Source: Dysgonomonas sp. HDW5A
GTDB taxonomy: Bacteria > Bacteroidota > Bacteroidia > Bacteroidales > Dysgonomonadaceae
Assembly (NCBI RefSeq): GCF_011299555.1
Contig: NZ_CP049857.1
Location: forward strand, 1,488,001-1,552,000
Length of the DNA: 64,000 nucleotides
Direction: 5' to 3'
Part shown: positions 1-9,276 of the stretch, in pieces
How positions within the stretch are numbered: position 1 is the stretch's first letter
Layout: each line of letters begins with the position of its first letter
Translations under genes and position numbers: made by a program
The notes under the pieces: model-generated
What the model was told of the DNA's origin: nothing
Databases searched by the model: none
Seen by the model: the letters and a program-made list of their open reading frames with translations, nothing else

Positions 1-2087
1 ATGATAAAACCATTGTGGGGTTCAGTCATACACACCTCAGCGGAACAGGGCATTCAGACTTGGGAGATATTCTAGTGATGCCTGTAACGGGAAAATTAAA
101 ATTGAATCCGGGTACAGCCGATAATCCCGACTCGGGCTATCGTTCACGTTTTTCTCACGATACAGAAATTGCACGTCCTGGATATTATGAAGTGAAATTA
201 GACGATTATGGAATAAAAGCACAACTAACCGCCACCGAACGAACAGGTATACATAAATATACCTTTCCTGCAAACGAGAAAAAACAGATATTGATTGATC
301 TGGCACAAGGTATCTATAACTACGACGGCAAAGTATTATGGGCAAACGTAAGGGTAGAAAATGATACTCTGATAACCGGATATCGCATTACAAACGGATG
401 GGCAAGGGTAAACTATACCTACTTTGCCATTACATTTTCGGAACCCATAAAATCGTATGGCTATGAAGACAAAGAGAAACCTAAATATGTAGGCTTCTGG
501 CGAAAATTCGATCTTCAACATAACTTCCCCGAAATAGGAGGACGCAAAATAATTACTTATTTCGATTTTGGAACAGATGCAAACCCAACTGTCGAAATGC
601 GGGTAGCCTTATCAGCAGTCAGCACATTGGGAGCTATTCAGAATCTACAAGCGGAGACCGCAGGGAAATCATTTGACGATATCGTAGCCATTGCCAATGA
701 TAAATGGAATAAAGAGTTGGACGTTATCGAAATAGAAGGTACAAAAGATCAGAAGACCATGTTCTATACATCGTTGTATCATACGATGATAAATCCTTCG
801 GTATATATGGATGTTGACGGACAATACAGGGGTATAGACCATAATATCTATCAAGCTAAAGATTTTACCAATTACACCATATTCTCGGTTTGGGATACAT
901 ACAGAGCATTGCACCCTCTGTTCAATATTATCAATAGAGACAGAAGCAAAGACATCGTAAACTCGATGCTTGCTCATTACGATCAAAGTGTACACAAGGC
1001 ATTACCCGTGTGGTCGCTTATGGGTAACGAAGGATGGTGTATGATAGGTTATCACTCGGTTTCGGTAGTGTCGGATGCTCTTTCCAAAGGAATAGATATT
1101 GATAAAAAACGAGCCTTAGAAGCGATGATAAGCAGTTCGAATGTACCATATTATGATGGTACTAAAGAATATCTCGAACTAGGATATGTACCTTATGATA
1201 AAAACTCGAATGGTTCATCTATCACTCTTGAATATGCTTATGATGACTGGACAATCTACAATACTGCTCTTAAGATGGGTAACACTTCGGTAGCCGAAGC
1301 CTATAAGAAAAGGGCAATGAATTATCACAATGTGTTCGACCCCCAAATAGGCTTTGTACGTGCCCGAAAAAGCGATGGTTCTTGGAAAGCCCCTTATAGT
1401 TTACTCAATACACACGGTGAAGGGTTTATTGAAGGAAATTCATGGAACTATTCTTTTTATGTGCCTCAGGACGTTAAAGGATTGATTGAACAGATGCACG
1501 GCGAAAAAGTATTTACTCAAAGACTTGATTCTCTTTTCACGATGCACCTACCCGACGAATTTTTCGAAAACACCGAAGATGTAACCAGAGAAGGCATCAT
1601 GGGTAATTATGTACATGGCAATGAACCGAGTCACCATATACCTTATCTATATGCATGGACTTCTCAACCGTGGAAATCGCAATACTGGATTCGTGAAATT
1701 ATGAATCGTATGTATCGCAACAGTATCGACGGTCTTTGTGGAAATGACGATTGCGGGCAAATGTCGGCATGGTATATATTTTCAGCAATGGGATTTTATC
1801 CCGTTTGCCCCGGATCGGATCAGTATGTCATAGGCGCTCCTTACCTACCCTATTTGAAAGTAAAAACAGCTCCTGATAAGAATCTGGTTATAAAAGCAAA
1901 CGGCGTCAGTGACAAGATGCGTTATGTAAAATCGGTAAAATTAAACGGCAAGCCATACACCAAAGCATACATCACATACGATGATATAAAAGACGGTGGT
2001 GAACTGGTTTTCGAGATGACTTCTCAACCCAATAAAAAGAGAACTTTTGCGGAAGATGAGAAACCTTATTCGCTCAGCCAAAAATAA
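1..2087 (+). CDS. GH92 alpha-mannosidase, 5' end outside window
   Basis: Partial exo-alpha-mannosidase of glycoside hydrolase family 92, a calcium-dependent inverting family that trims alpha-mannosides from N-glycans or mannans. The frame is open from the first complete codon (base 3) and runs without a start into the FSHTHLSGTG block, which lies about 100 residues into the complete copy downstream, so roughly 100 residues are missing. Visible family motifs are EGNSWNYSFYVPQDV (near base 1430), HGNEPSHH (near 1613) and GNDDCGQMSAWYIFSAMGFYP (near 1740), the last two in the catalytic half. It is the first of three tandem GH92 genes. The in-frame GTG at base 15 is internal. Family assignment is secure; the linkage preference cannot be read from sequence alone. 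Confidence 0.95.
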   Translation, partial: DKTIVGFSHTHLSGTGHSDLGDILVMPVTGKLKLNPGTADNPDSGYRSRFSHDTEIARPGYYEVKLDDYGIKAQLTATERTGIHKYTFPANEKKQILIDLAQGIYNYDGKVLWANVRVENDTLITGYRITNGWARVNYTYFAITFSEPIKSYGYEDKEKPKYVGFWRKFDLQHNFPEIGGRKIITYFDFGTDANPTVEMRVALSAVSTLGAIQNLQAETAGKSFDDIVAIANDKWNKELDVIEIEGTKDQKTMFYTSLYHTMINPSVYMDVDGQYRGIDHNIYQAKDFTNYTIFSVWDTYRALHPLFNIINRDRSKDIVNSMLAHYDQSVHKALPVWSLMGNEGWCMIGYHSVSVVSDALSKGIDIDKKRALEAMISSSNVPYYDGTKEYLELGYVPYDKNSNGSSITLEYAYDDWTIYNTALKMGNTSVAEAYKKRAMNYHNVFDPQIGFVRARKSDGSWKAPYSLLNTHGEGFIEGNSWNYSFYVPQDVKGLIEQMHGEKVFTQRLDSLFTMHLPDEFFENTEDVTREGIMGNYVHGNEPSHHIPYLYAWTSQPWKSQYWIREIMNRMYRNSIDGLCGNDDCGQMSAWYIFSAMGFYPVCPGSDQYVIGAPYLPYLKVKTAPDKNLVIKANGVSDKMRYVKSVKLNGKPYTKAYITYDDIKDGGELVFEMTSQPNKKRTFAEDEKPYSLSQK

Positions 2088-2100
2088 TAGACGAAACGTT

Positions 2101-2160
2101 GTAGGGGCGTATTGCATACGCCCGATATTTGTGTGACGGGCGAATGCAATTCGCCCCTAC
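2101..2160. repeat. 60-bp intergenic palindromic repeat
   Basis: An imperfect inverted repeat fills most of the gap between the first two GH92 genes. The outer arms are GTAGGGGCG and CGCCCCTAC and the inner arms read roughly ATTGCATACGCCCG and CGGGCGAATGCAAT. The same GTAGGGG...CCCCTAC frame, with other inner arms, occurs at 21157-21213 and 61771-61827. It could form a long hairpin in the operon transcript, but there is no U-tract. Confidence 0.8.
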
Positions 2161-2194
2161 AACTAAATGATACTTTAATCAAAAACACTAAACT

Positions 2195-4558
2195 ATGAAT
2201 AAATTAAACCGATATATAATCTGCCTTCTAACCCTATCCGCCCTATGCAGTTGCAAACAAAAGAACAGCAGTGCAGATGATAACCAAGAAGCCGATTTAT
2301 CGTTGAACGCTTATGTAAACCCCTTTGTCGGAACATCGGGATTCGGGAATGTGTATCCCGGTTCTCAGATTCCTTTTGGAGGAATACAGATAAGCCCCGA
2401 TACGGATAACGATTACTACGATGCCGCGTCAGGTTATAAATATGATCATCCCACTATAATGGGTTTCAGCCTTACCCATCTCAGCGGAACAGGCATACCC
2501 GATTTAGGCGACTTCCTTTTCATTCCGGGTACAGGTACTAAGAAATTTGTAGCAGGTACACACGAAAAACCCGATGAAGGGTATCGCTCCCGATACAGTC
2601 ACGACAAGGAATGGGCATCACCCAATTATTACGGAGTCGATTTATTGGATTATGGAGTTAAAGCCGAAATGACATCGGGTATGCATTCGGGTATATTTAA
2701 GTTTACGTTTCCCAAGGCTGACAGTTCGTTCATTATGGTAGATATGGAGCATGTGCAAATGTTTAAAACAACATGGTCGCAACTCAGAATAGAGAACGAT
2801 TCTACTATCTGCGGATTTAAATTAGTCAACGGATGGGGACCCGAACGCTATGTGTATTTTGTAGCACAATTCTCTAAACCATTCGCCCGATCGGGAATTA
2901 TGCAAAACGGAAAACCTGTTATATATGATACCAAACGTTTTCGTAGCGATCGTATAGCATTCGGTACTAAAATTGTAGGTTGGTTCGATTTCGATACCAA
3001 AGAAAATGAGGAAATACAGGTTAAAGTAGCCGTTTCATCCACAGGAACATCGGGAGCTTATGCCAATATAAAAGAAATAGAGAATCAGAACTTTGACAGC
3101 CTGAAAAAGAAAGGCGAACTTTTATGGGCAAAGGAGTTAAGTCGATTCAAGATAAAAGGAACAGAAGAACAGATGAGAACGTTTTACACATCTGTATATC
3201 ATGCTTCGTTGCATCCTTTTGTTTTTGAAGATATTGACGGTAAATACAGGGGATTGGATTCTAATATTCATCCGGCGAAAGATTTTACCAATTATACGGT
3301 TTTCTCGCTGTGGGATACATACAGGGCACATCACCCGTTATTGAATCTGATTCATCCCGATCGTAATGCCAATATGATTAATTCGATGCTTGCTCATTAC
3401 GATCAAAGTGTGGAACATATGCTTCCTATCTGGTCATTTTATGGTAATGAGACTTGGTGTATGATCGGTTATCATGCCGTTTCGGTCATCTCCGATGCTA
3501 TTGTAAAGGATATCAAAGGATTTGATTACGAACGTGCTTTTCAAGCTATGAAAACTACAGCCATGAATCCTAACTACGACCGATTGCTCGAATATCGCAA
3601 TATAGGCTGGATTCCATTCGAAAAAGAACCCGAATCGGTTTCCAAAACACTGGAATATGCCTATGACGATTATTGTATCGCTATGGCTGCTCAGAAATTA
3701 GGAAAAGAAGACGATTATAATTATTTCCTCAACAGAGCCTTATCTTATCAAAATCTGATAGATCCCGAAACTAAATTTATGCGTGGTAGAGATTCGCAAG
3801 GTAATTGGCGTACTCCTTTTGAACCTATTGCCTACACAGGGCCGGGATCAGTTCACGGATGGGGCGATATTACCGAAGGCTTTACTTATCAATATACATG
3901 GTATGTTCCTCAAGATGTTCAGGGATATATTAACGAAATGGGTAAAGAACTCTTTACACAACGTTTAGATTCGATGTTTACGATGGAATTGCCCGACGAT
4001 ATACCCGGCGCTCACGATATACAGGGTAGAATAGGGGCTTATTGGCATGGAAACGAACCTTGCCATCAGATAATCTATCTTTACAATTATCTGAAACAAC
4101 CGTGGAAAGCTCAGGAAAAAGTCCGTTATATCCTAGACAATCTTTATGGAGATAAACCCGATGCGTTGAGTGGAAATGACGATTGCGGACAAATGTCAGC
4201 ATGGTATATTTTCAATAGTATGGGCTTTTATCCTACCTGCCCATCGAGCAATATATATGCTATCGGATCACCGGGATTGGAATTTATCCAAATGACATTG
4301 GGTAATGGCAAAAAGGTAACCGTAACTACCGAAAATTATAGTAAAGAGAATGTATATATTCAAGCTATGTACATCAACGGACAGCCTTATAATAAAACAT
4401 ATATTACCTTTGATACTATAAAAAACGGTGCTGAAATAAAATTTGTATTGGGTAATAAACCCAACCCATCGTGGGGTACGGCAGATGATTCTGTAGCTCC
4501 ATCACTATCAAAACCGGGACAAACCTTAAAATATAAACCAGTAAACAAAATATCATGA
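2195..4558 (+). CDS. GH92 alpha-mannosidase, lipoprotein
   Basis: Complete 787-residue GH92 exo-alpha-mannosidase. The N-terminus is a lipoprotein signal (hydrophobic stretch IICLLTLSALCSC, probable lipidated Cys20), so the enzyme should be anchored in the outer membrane or periplasm. The N-terminal beta-sandwich begins at NAYVNPFVGTSGFGNVYPG. The catalytic (alpha/alpha)6 half carries YVPQDV, WHGNEPCHQ and GNDDCGQMSAWYIFNSMGFYP. It is close in length and sequence to the upstream copy. Its stop overlaps the next start (ATGA), so translation is probably coupled. No SusC/SusD pair is visible in the window; one may lie upstream. Confidence 0.96.
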   Translation: MNKLNRYIICLLTLSALCSCKQKNSSADDNQEADLSLNAYVNPFVGTSGFGNVYPGSQIPFGGIQISPDTDNDYYDAASGYKYDHPTIMGFSLTHLSGTGIPDLGDFLFIPGTGTKKFVAGTHEKPDEGYRSRYSHDKEWASPNYYGVDLLDYGVKAEMTSGMHSGIFKFTFPKADSSFIMVDMEHVQMFKTTWSQLRIENDSTICGFKLVNGWGPERYVYFVAQFSKPFARSGIMQNGKPVIYDTKRFRSDRIAFGTKIVGWFDFDTKENEEIQVKVAVSSTGTSGAYANIKEIENQNFDSLKKKGELLWAKELSRFKIKGTEEQMRTFYTSVYHASLHPFVFEDIDGKYRGLDSNIHPAKDFTNYTVFSLWDTYRAHHPLLNLIHPDRNANMINSMLAHYDQSVEHMLPIWSFYGNETWCMIGYHAVSVISDAIVKDIKGFDYERAFQAMKTTAMNPNYDRLLEYRNIGWIPFEKEPESVSKTLEYAYDDYCIAMAAQKLGKEDDYNYFLNRALSYQNLIDPETKFMRGRDSQGNWRTPFEPIAYTGPGSVHGWGDITEGFTYQYTWYVPQDVQGYINEMGKELFTQRLDSMFTMELPDDIPGAHDIQGRIGAYWHGNEPCHQIIYLYNYLKQPWKAQEKVRYILDNLYGDKPDALSGNDDCGQMSAWYIFNSMGFYPTCPSSNIYAIGSPGLEFIQMTLGNGKKVTVTTENYSKENVYIQAMYINGQPYNKTYITFDTIKNGAEIKFVLGNKPNPSWGTADDSVAPSLSKPGQTLKYKPVNKIS

Positions 4559-6834
4559 AGAAAATCACATGTCTGATATTGACTATTATCAGTACAATCT
4601 GTACCATAAGTGCACAAAAGCCCACACCGGTGGACTATGTGAGTACATTGGTGGGAACATTATCAAAATACGAATTATCGACAGGTAATACCTACCCTGC
4701 TATCGCAATGCCTTGGGGAATGAATTTCTGGACTCCACAAACGGGTAAAATGGGTGACGGATGGGCATACGTTTACACTGCCGACAAAATCAGAGGCTTT
4801 AAGCAAACGCATCAGCCTAGTCCATGGATGAACGATTACGGACAATTTGCAATTATGCCCACAACGGGAAAAGCTGTATTTGATCAGAATGAGCGGGCAA
4901 GTTGGTTTTCACACAAAGCAGAAGTGGCAAAGCCTTATTATTATCGTGTATATCTAGCCGATCATGATGTAACTACCGAAATTACACCTACCGAACGGGC
5001 AGCCATGTTTCGATTTACGTTTCCCGATACTGACGATTCGTATGTAGTTATCGATGCTTTCGACAGGGGTTCGTATGTGAAAATTATTCCAAATGAAAAT
5101 AAGATTATCGGTTATACTACCCGAAACAGTGGAGGAGTACCCGAAAATTTCAAGAACTACTTTGTAATCACTTTCGATAAACCTTTTACTTATTATGCAG
5201 CCGTGGGCGACAGTATCATAAAAAAGAACGAAACCGAAGTCAAAAAGAACCACTCGGGTGCAATCATTGGATTTTCGACAAAAAAAGGTGAAATTGTACA
5301 TGCCTGTGTAGCATCTTCATTTATCAGTTACGATCAGGCTGAACTCAACTTAAAAGAACTCGGAACAGACAGCTTCGACCAGTTAACAGCAAAGGGCAAA
5401 CAAGTGTGGAACGAAACATTAGGCAGAATCGAAGTGGAGGATGATAACATCGACAACCTTCGTACGTTCTATTCATCCCTCTATCGCTCGGTGCTTTTCC
5501 CTCGCAATTTGTCGGAAATAAATAAAGAAGGAAAAGTGATGCATTACAGTCCGTATAATGGCGAAGTATTGCCCGGATATATGTTTACTGATACAGGATT
5601 CTGGGATACCTTCCGCTGCCTGTTTCCCTTTCTTAACCTCATGTATCCTTCTATGAACCAAAAGATGCAGGAAGGCCTTGTAAATGCTTATAAAGAAAGT
5701 GGATTTCTACCCGAATGGGCAAGTCCGGGTCATAGAAGCATTATGGTGGGAAACAATTCGGCATCAGTTGTAGCAGATGCTTATATCAAAGGATTGAGAG
5801 GGTATGATATCGAAACCCTTTGGGAAGCTGTTAAACATGGGGCGAATAATGTACACCCTAAGGTAGCTGCTTCGGGAAGAACCGGATATGAATATTATAA
5901 CCGATTGGGATATATTCCAAATGATGTAAAAATAAGTCAGAATGTAGCCCGTTCGCTCGAATACTCGTATGATGACTGGACAATATATCAACTGGGAAAA
6001 GCATTGAATAAACCTGAAGCAGAAATAGCCATATATGGAGAGCGTGCCATGAACTACAAGAATCTGTTCAATCCGAAGAATAAACTGATGAGCGGAAAAA
6101 CTGAGGCAGGTCAATTCTCAGACTCTTTTAAACCGACTGATTGGAGTTGGGATTTTACAGAGGGGAATAGCTGGCATTACAGCTGGTCTGTATTTCAAGA
6201 TCCTCAAGGCTTAATCGATTTAATGGGTGGAAAGAAAGCATTCGTAACTATGCTCGATTCGGTATTCATTATTCCCGGTTCTGTAGGAATGGATAGCCGC
6301 TCGATGATACACGAGATGCGTGAAATGCAGGTGATGAATATGGGGCAATATGCACATGGTAATCAGCCGGCACAACACATGATCTACATGTACAATTATG
6401 CGGGCGAACCCTGGAAGGCTCAATATTGGAATCGTGAGGTAATGGATAAACTCTATACATCTGCCCCTGACGGGTATTGTGGAGACGAGGATAACGGGCA
6501 AACTTCGGCTTGGTATGTATTTTCGGCTTTAGGGTTTTATCCTGTTTGTCCCGGCTCGGATCAATATGTTTTAGGCTCTCCGCTGTTTAAGAAAGTAACT
6601 CTAAATCTGGAGAACGGAAAAAAGGTTATCATTACATCTAATAACAACAATAAGGATAACAGGTATATTCAATCGATGACATTGAACGGGAAGAATTATA
6701 CCAAGAATTACCTGACTCATTCTGAACTTTTAAATGGAGCGAGAATAAATTTCGAGATGTCTGATAAACCAAATAAAAGCAGAGGAATAAATGATTCAGA
6801 TGCTCCTTATTCGTTCTCTAAGGAGAAACGATAA
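4555..6834 (+). CDS. GH92 alpha-mannosidase, divergent third copy
   Basis: Third GH92 gene of the operon, 759 residues, with a standard signal peptide (MKKITCLILTIISTICTISAQ) rather than a lipobox, so probably soluble in the periplasm or secreted. It is clearly more divergent than the first two. The N-terminal block reads LVGTLSKYELSTGNTYPAIAMPWG. The catalytic half has EGNSWHYSW, HGNQP in place of the HGNEP of its neighbours, and GDEDNGQTSAWYVFSALGFYP in place of GNDDCGQMSAW. The family is certain. The E-to-Q and GNDD-to-GDED differences suggest another linkage or aglycone preference. The gene is followed directly by an intrinsic terminator. Confidence 0.95.
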   Translation: MKKITCLILTIISTICTISAQKPTPVDYVSTLVGTLSKYELSTGNTYPAIAMPWGMNFWTPQTGKMGDGWAYVYTADKIRGFKQTHQPSPWMNDYGQFAIMPTTGKAVFDQNERASWFSHKAEVAKPYYYRVYLADHDVTTEITPTERAAMFRFTFPDTDDSYVVIDAFDRGSYVKIIPNENKIIGYTTRNSGGVPENFKNYFVITFDKPFTYYAAVGDSIIKKNETEVKKNHSGAIIGFSTKKGEIVHACVASSFISYDQAELNLKELGTDSFDQLTAKGKQVWNETLGRIEVEDDNIDNLRTFYSSLYRSVLFPRNLSEINKEGKVMHYSPYNGEVLPGYMFTDTGFWDTFRCLFPFLNLMYPSMNQKMQEGLVNAYKESGFLPEWASPGHRSIMVGNNSASVVADAYIKGLRGYDIETLWEAVKHGANNVHPKVAASGRTGYEYYNRLGYIPNDVKISQNVARSLEYSYDDWTIYQLGKALNKPEAEIAIYGERAMNYKNLFNPKNKLMSGKTEAGQFSDSFKPTDWSWDFTEGNSWHYSWSVFQDPQGLIDLMGGKKAFVTMLDSVFIIPGSVGMDSRSMIHEMREMQVMNMGQYAHGNQPAQHMIYMYNYAGEPWKAQYWNREVMDKLYTSAPDGYCGDEDNGQTSAWYVFSALGFYPVCPGSDQYVLGSPLFKKVTLNLENGKKVIITSNNNNKDNRYIQSMTLNGKNYTKNYLTHSELLNGARINFEMSDKPNKSRGINDSDAPYSFSKEKR

Positions 6835-6856
6835 AAAGTATCAATCATATTTCATA

Positions 6857-6893
6857 AAAAGCGAGAGTTCCCGATAAGGAAACTCTCGCTTTT
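6857..6893 (+). terminator. Terminator of the GH92 operon
   Basis: Hairpin AAAAGCGAGAGTT ... AACTCTCGCTTTT, 22 bases after the third GH92 stop. It is palindromic with A/T flanks, so it could also act on leftward transcripts. Confidence 0.85.
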
Positions 6894-6972
6894 CAGTATT
6901 CATACAATATTATATTCCTGTGCGAAAATTGTAAACTTTCATGGGTTTACCGATTGCTACATTTTAGTACAT

Positions 6973-7006
6973 AAAAAAAACATCCACAAATTTCTTTGTA
7001 GATGTT
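6973..7006 (-). terminator. Terminator after tRNA-Val
   Basis: On the minus strand, AACATCTACAAA - GAAA - TTTGTGGATGTT is followed by a run of T. It lies just beyond the 3' end of the tRNA gene and faces the GH92 terminator. Confidence 0.8.
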
Positions 7007-7012
7007 ATCTTG

Positions 7013-7087
7013 TGGGCGATGAGGGATTCGAACCCCCGACCCTCTGGGTGTAAACCAGATGCTCTGAACCAACTGAGCTAATCGCCC
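7013..7087 (-). tRNA. tRNA-Val (anticodon TAC)
   Basis: A 75-nt cloverleaf. The acceptor stem GGGCGAT pairs with ATCGCCC, the anticodon stem TCTGG/CCAGA encloses loop TTTACAC (anticodon TAC), and the T-arm contains GGTTCGAATCC. CCA is not encoded. A consensus promoter lies upstream and a hairpin terminator downstream, so it is probably a single-gene transcript. Confidence 0.95.
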
Positions 7088-7121
7088 CTTTTAGGAGTAG
7101 CACTTTCTCTCAAATGCGATG

Positions 7122-7152
7122 CAAAGATATGTCTTTTTTCTTTTACTCCAAA
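7122..7152 (-). promoter_or_regulatory. Bacteroidota-type promoter of tRNA-Val
   Basis: On the minus strand, TTTG (7152-7149) is separated by 19 bp from TATCTTTG (7129-7122), matching the TTTG / TAnnTTTG consensus of the primary sigma factor in Bacteroidota. The predicted start is about 30 bases before the mature tRNA. Confidence 0.7.
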
Positions 7153-7194
7153 CAAAATCAGAAAAAAATTCAAAATATTTTTCGTTGTTCTTAA

Positions 7195-8915
7195 TTACAT
7201 CAATTCAAGACCAAATTCATCCTTGAGTCTTTTTACACTTTCGTTTTGTTCAACCATCAGATTAAACTTCTCTAATGAAGTGAAGCCCAGCTTTTTCTCA
7301 TTTTCGACAGTTACCCGTACCTTCATTTGCACCTGAGTATTCCTCAGATTTTTACGAAGGAATGGCATAATGTTAACCGCATTATCCAACAACCTCTGTT
7401 CTTGCACGGGATTATTTACAACGACCTCAAATGTATCTCGATTCAAAAGATCGGGTAAACAATTAAGCATTGTATTTTTCAAGTGATGTTCCTCGGGAAT
7501 AGATTCCGCATAAGCCTTCCATTCATGGAGAAGTTGTAAAGGAGTAAATGTTTCGGTAAGTATTTCTGTTTGCTTTGCTTCTACCACCTCTTCCTCTGTT
7601 TTCTGTTGAGACAGGGCAGATATAGACACACCAAATCCGGCAATAGAATTATTTCGTATTGGTTTTGGCTGTTGATTAGGTCGGGGTGTAGCGGCAGGAG
7701 CCGCTGCAGAAGGCACCTGAGATGCTCCTCTTTGAGTAGCAGGTGCAGGAGTTGCAGCCGCTTCTACAGAAGAGAAGATAGGTTCAATTATGACTTTTTT
7801 TTTTCATCCACAGATTGTGGATTGCCCGAAAGCTGACACAGGCGAATGAGCGTCAGTTCGACTAAAAGTTTTTTATTCTTGCTTACTCTATAATTTAAAT
7901 CACATTCGTTTGTTATCTCAATTGCCCGATAAAGAAACTCATTAGAGCATCTTTGCGACATGGTTATATATCTTTCGCGGATGGATGCTCCTACCTCGAA
8001 TAATTCGGCAGTACGTGGATCTTTACAGACCAATAGATCGCGAAAGTGCGAAGCTACACCTGTTACAACATTATGACCATCGAAACCTTTGTTCAGAATA
8101 TCGTTTAAGATAAGTAAGCTATCAATAACATTATTGGTAAGGACTGCTTCGGTTAACTTGAAATAATACTCATAATCGAGTACATTCAAATTATCGATAA
8201 CAGCTTTATAGGTAACATTTCCTCCTGTAAAACTAACTACCTGATCGAATATCGAAAGTGCATCACGCATACCTCCATCCGATTTTTGCGCTAAAACGTT
8301 TAATGCTTCCAATTCTGCATTAACGCCTTCTTGAGAAGCCACATATTTCAGATGCTCTACTGTATCGCTTATACTGATACGGCTAAAGTCGTATATCTGA
8401 CAACGAGAAAGAATCGTTGGTAGTATTTTATGCTTCTCGGTAGTTGCTAAAATAAAAATAGCATGGTGAGGGGGTTCTTCCAATGTTTTCAGGAAAGCAT
8501 TGAATGCCGCCGAAGACAACATGTGAACCTCATCTATAATATAAACTTTATATTTACCTATTTGAGGGGGTATACGCACCTGATCTATGAGCGATCGGAT
8601 ATCATCTACCGAGTTATTGGATGCTGCATCCAGTTCATGAATATTAAAAGAGCGCTGATCGTTAAAAGCAACACACGATTCGCACGTATTGCAAGCTTCG
8701 CCATCAGCTAATGGAGAAAGACAGTTAATCGTTTTTGCAAATATACGGGCACAGGTAGTTTTACCTACTCCACGGGGCCCGCAGAATAAGTAAGCATGAG
8801 CCAGTTTATTAGAGGCAATTGCATTTTTCAGTGTAGTTGTCAATGCACGCTGCCCTACTACCGATTTAAATGTCGATGGTCTGTATTTACGTGCCGAAAC
8901 TATATAATTATCCAT
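7195..8915 (-). CDS. dnaX: DNA polymerase III gamma/tau, needs -1 shift at A10
   Basis: Clamp-loader ATPase. The zero frame (8915 to 7788) gives a 375-residue gamma-like product. It has Walker A GPRGVGKTT, zinc-binding Cys residues (CLSPLADGEACNTCESC), Walker B IIDEVHML and sensor TTEKHK, then ends SVDEKKKS-stop. The tau-specific part continues in the -1 frame from 7794 to 7195: a Pro/Ala-rich linker, then a conserved C-terminal domain (LLHEWKAYAESIPEEHHLKN to LKDEFGLELM). A ten-A tract on the coding strand (7795-7804) joins the frames; gaining one A, or a -1 ribosomal slip, would give about 573 residues. Both parts are well conserved, so the gene is probably functional. Either slippage makes gamma and tau, or the homopolymer was miscounted. 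Confidence 0.9.
7795..7822 (-). promoter_or_regulatory. Putative dnaX slippage site: hairpin plus A10
   Basis: On the coding (minus) strand ATCCACA-ATC-TGTGGAT (7822-7806) forms a perfect 7-bp stem with a 3-nt loop. One G follows, then ten A (7804-7795), then GTC. The zero frame meets TAA five bases after the A tract; the -1 frame enters the tau C-terminal half. Polymerase slippage on A tracts in dnaX is known from Thermus, and RNA hairpins just upstream of slippery tracts are known to help transcriptional slippage. That this site works so is inference. Confidence 0.6.
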
Positions 8916-8938
8916 TTGAGTTATCCATTTTACAAATA

Positions 8939-8946
8939 CAAATCTA
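8939..8946 (-). promoter_or_regulatory. -7 box candidate for dnaX
   Basis: TAGATTTG on the minus strand, 23 bases before the dnaX start codon, matches TAnnTTTG. No clear TTG box is seen at the usual distance. Confidence 0.35.
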
Positions 8947-9017
8947 AGAAAAATTTCGTGTTTTTCATCTATGGTTCCCTACCTCTTATAAAGATACTAT
9001 TATAATGCAGCTAAAAT

Positions 9018-9251
9018 TTATAATTCTTTAGTATAAACCTCAGGAGCATTATCAAAGCCATCCTTATATAGGATAATTCTTTCACAAACATTGCATTTAA
9101 TTGCAATAAACATTTCTAGATATAGACTCTCCGCGTCTATTAAACCCTGAAAATGATCGTATTTAACATCAGATATAACATTATATTGATGTGGGCAAGG
9201 TATTTCCCCTAATGAAATTATATTAGAACAACGACATTTTATTTTAGGCAT
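9018..9251 (-). CDS. Small Cys-rich hypothetical protein
   Basis: A 77-residue protein starting MPKIKCRCSNIISLGEIPCPHQYN. Cys residues lie at C6, C8 and C19 with His21, and a CNVC pair near residue 54, which suggests a small zinc-ribbon-like fold. No signal peptide or membrane segment. It lies 25 bp after the VanX-like gene and about 100 bp before dnaX, in the same direction, and reads as a compact, balanced protein rather than a chance frame. I do not recognise a function. Confidence 0.65.
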   Translation of the reverse strand: MPKIKCRCSNIISLGEIPCPHQYNVISDVKYDHFQGLIDAESLYLEMFIAIKCNVCERIILYKDGFDNAPEVYTKEL

Positions 9252-9276
9252 ACTTTTTATATTATATAATCCTTTC

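Noticed and set aside
4387-4625. Overlapping minus-strand frames near the second/third GH92 junction
   Set aside because: They are antisense to two well-supported genes and show no family motifs.
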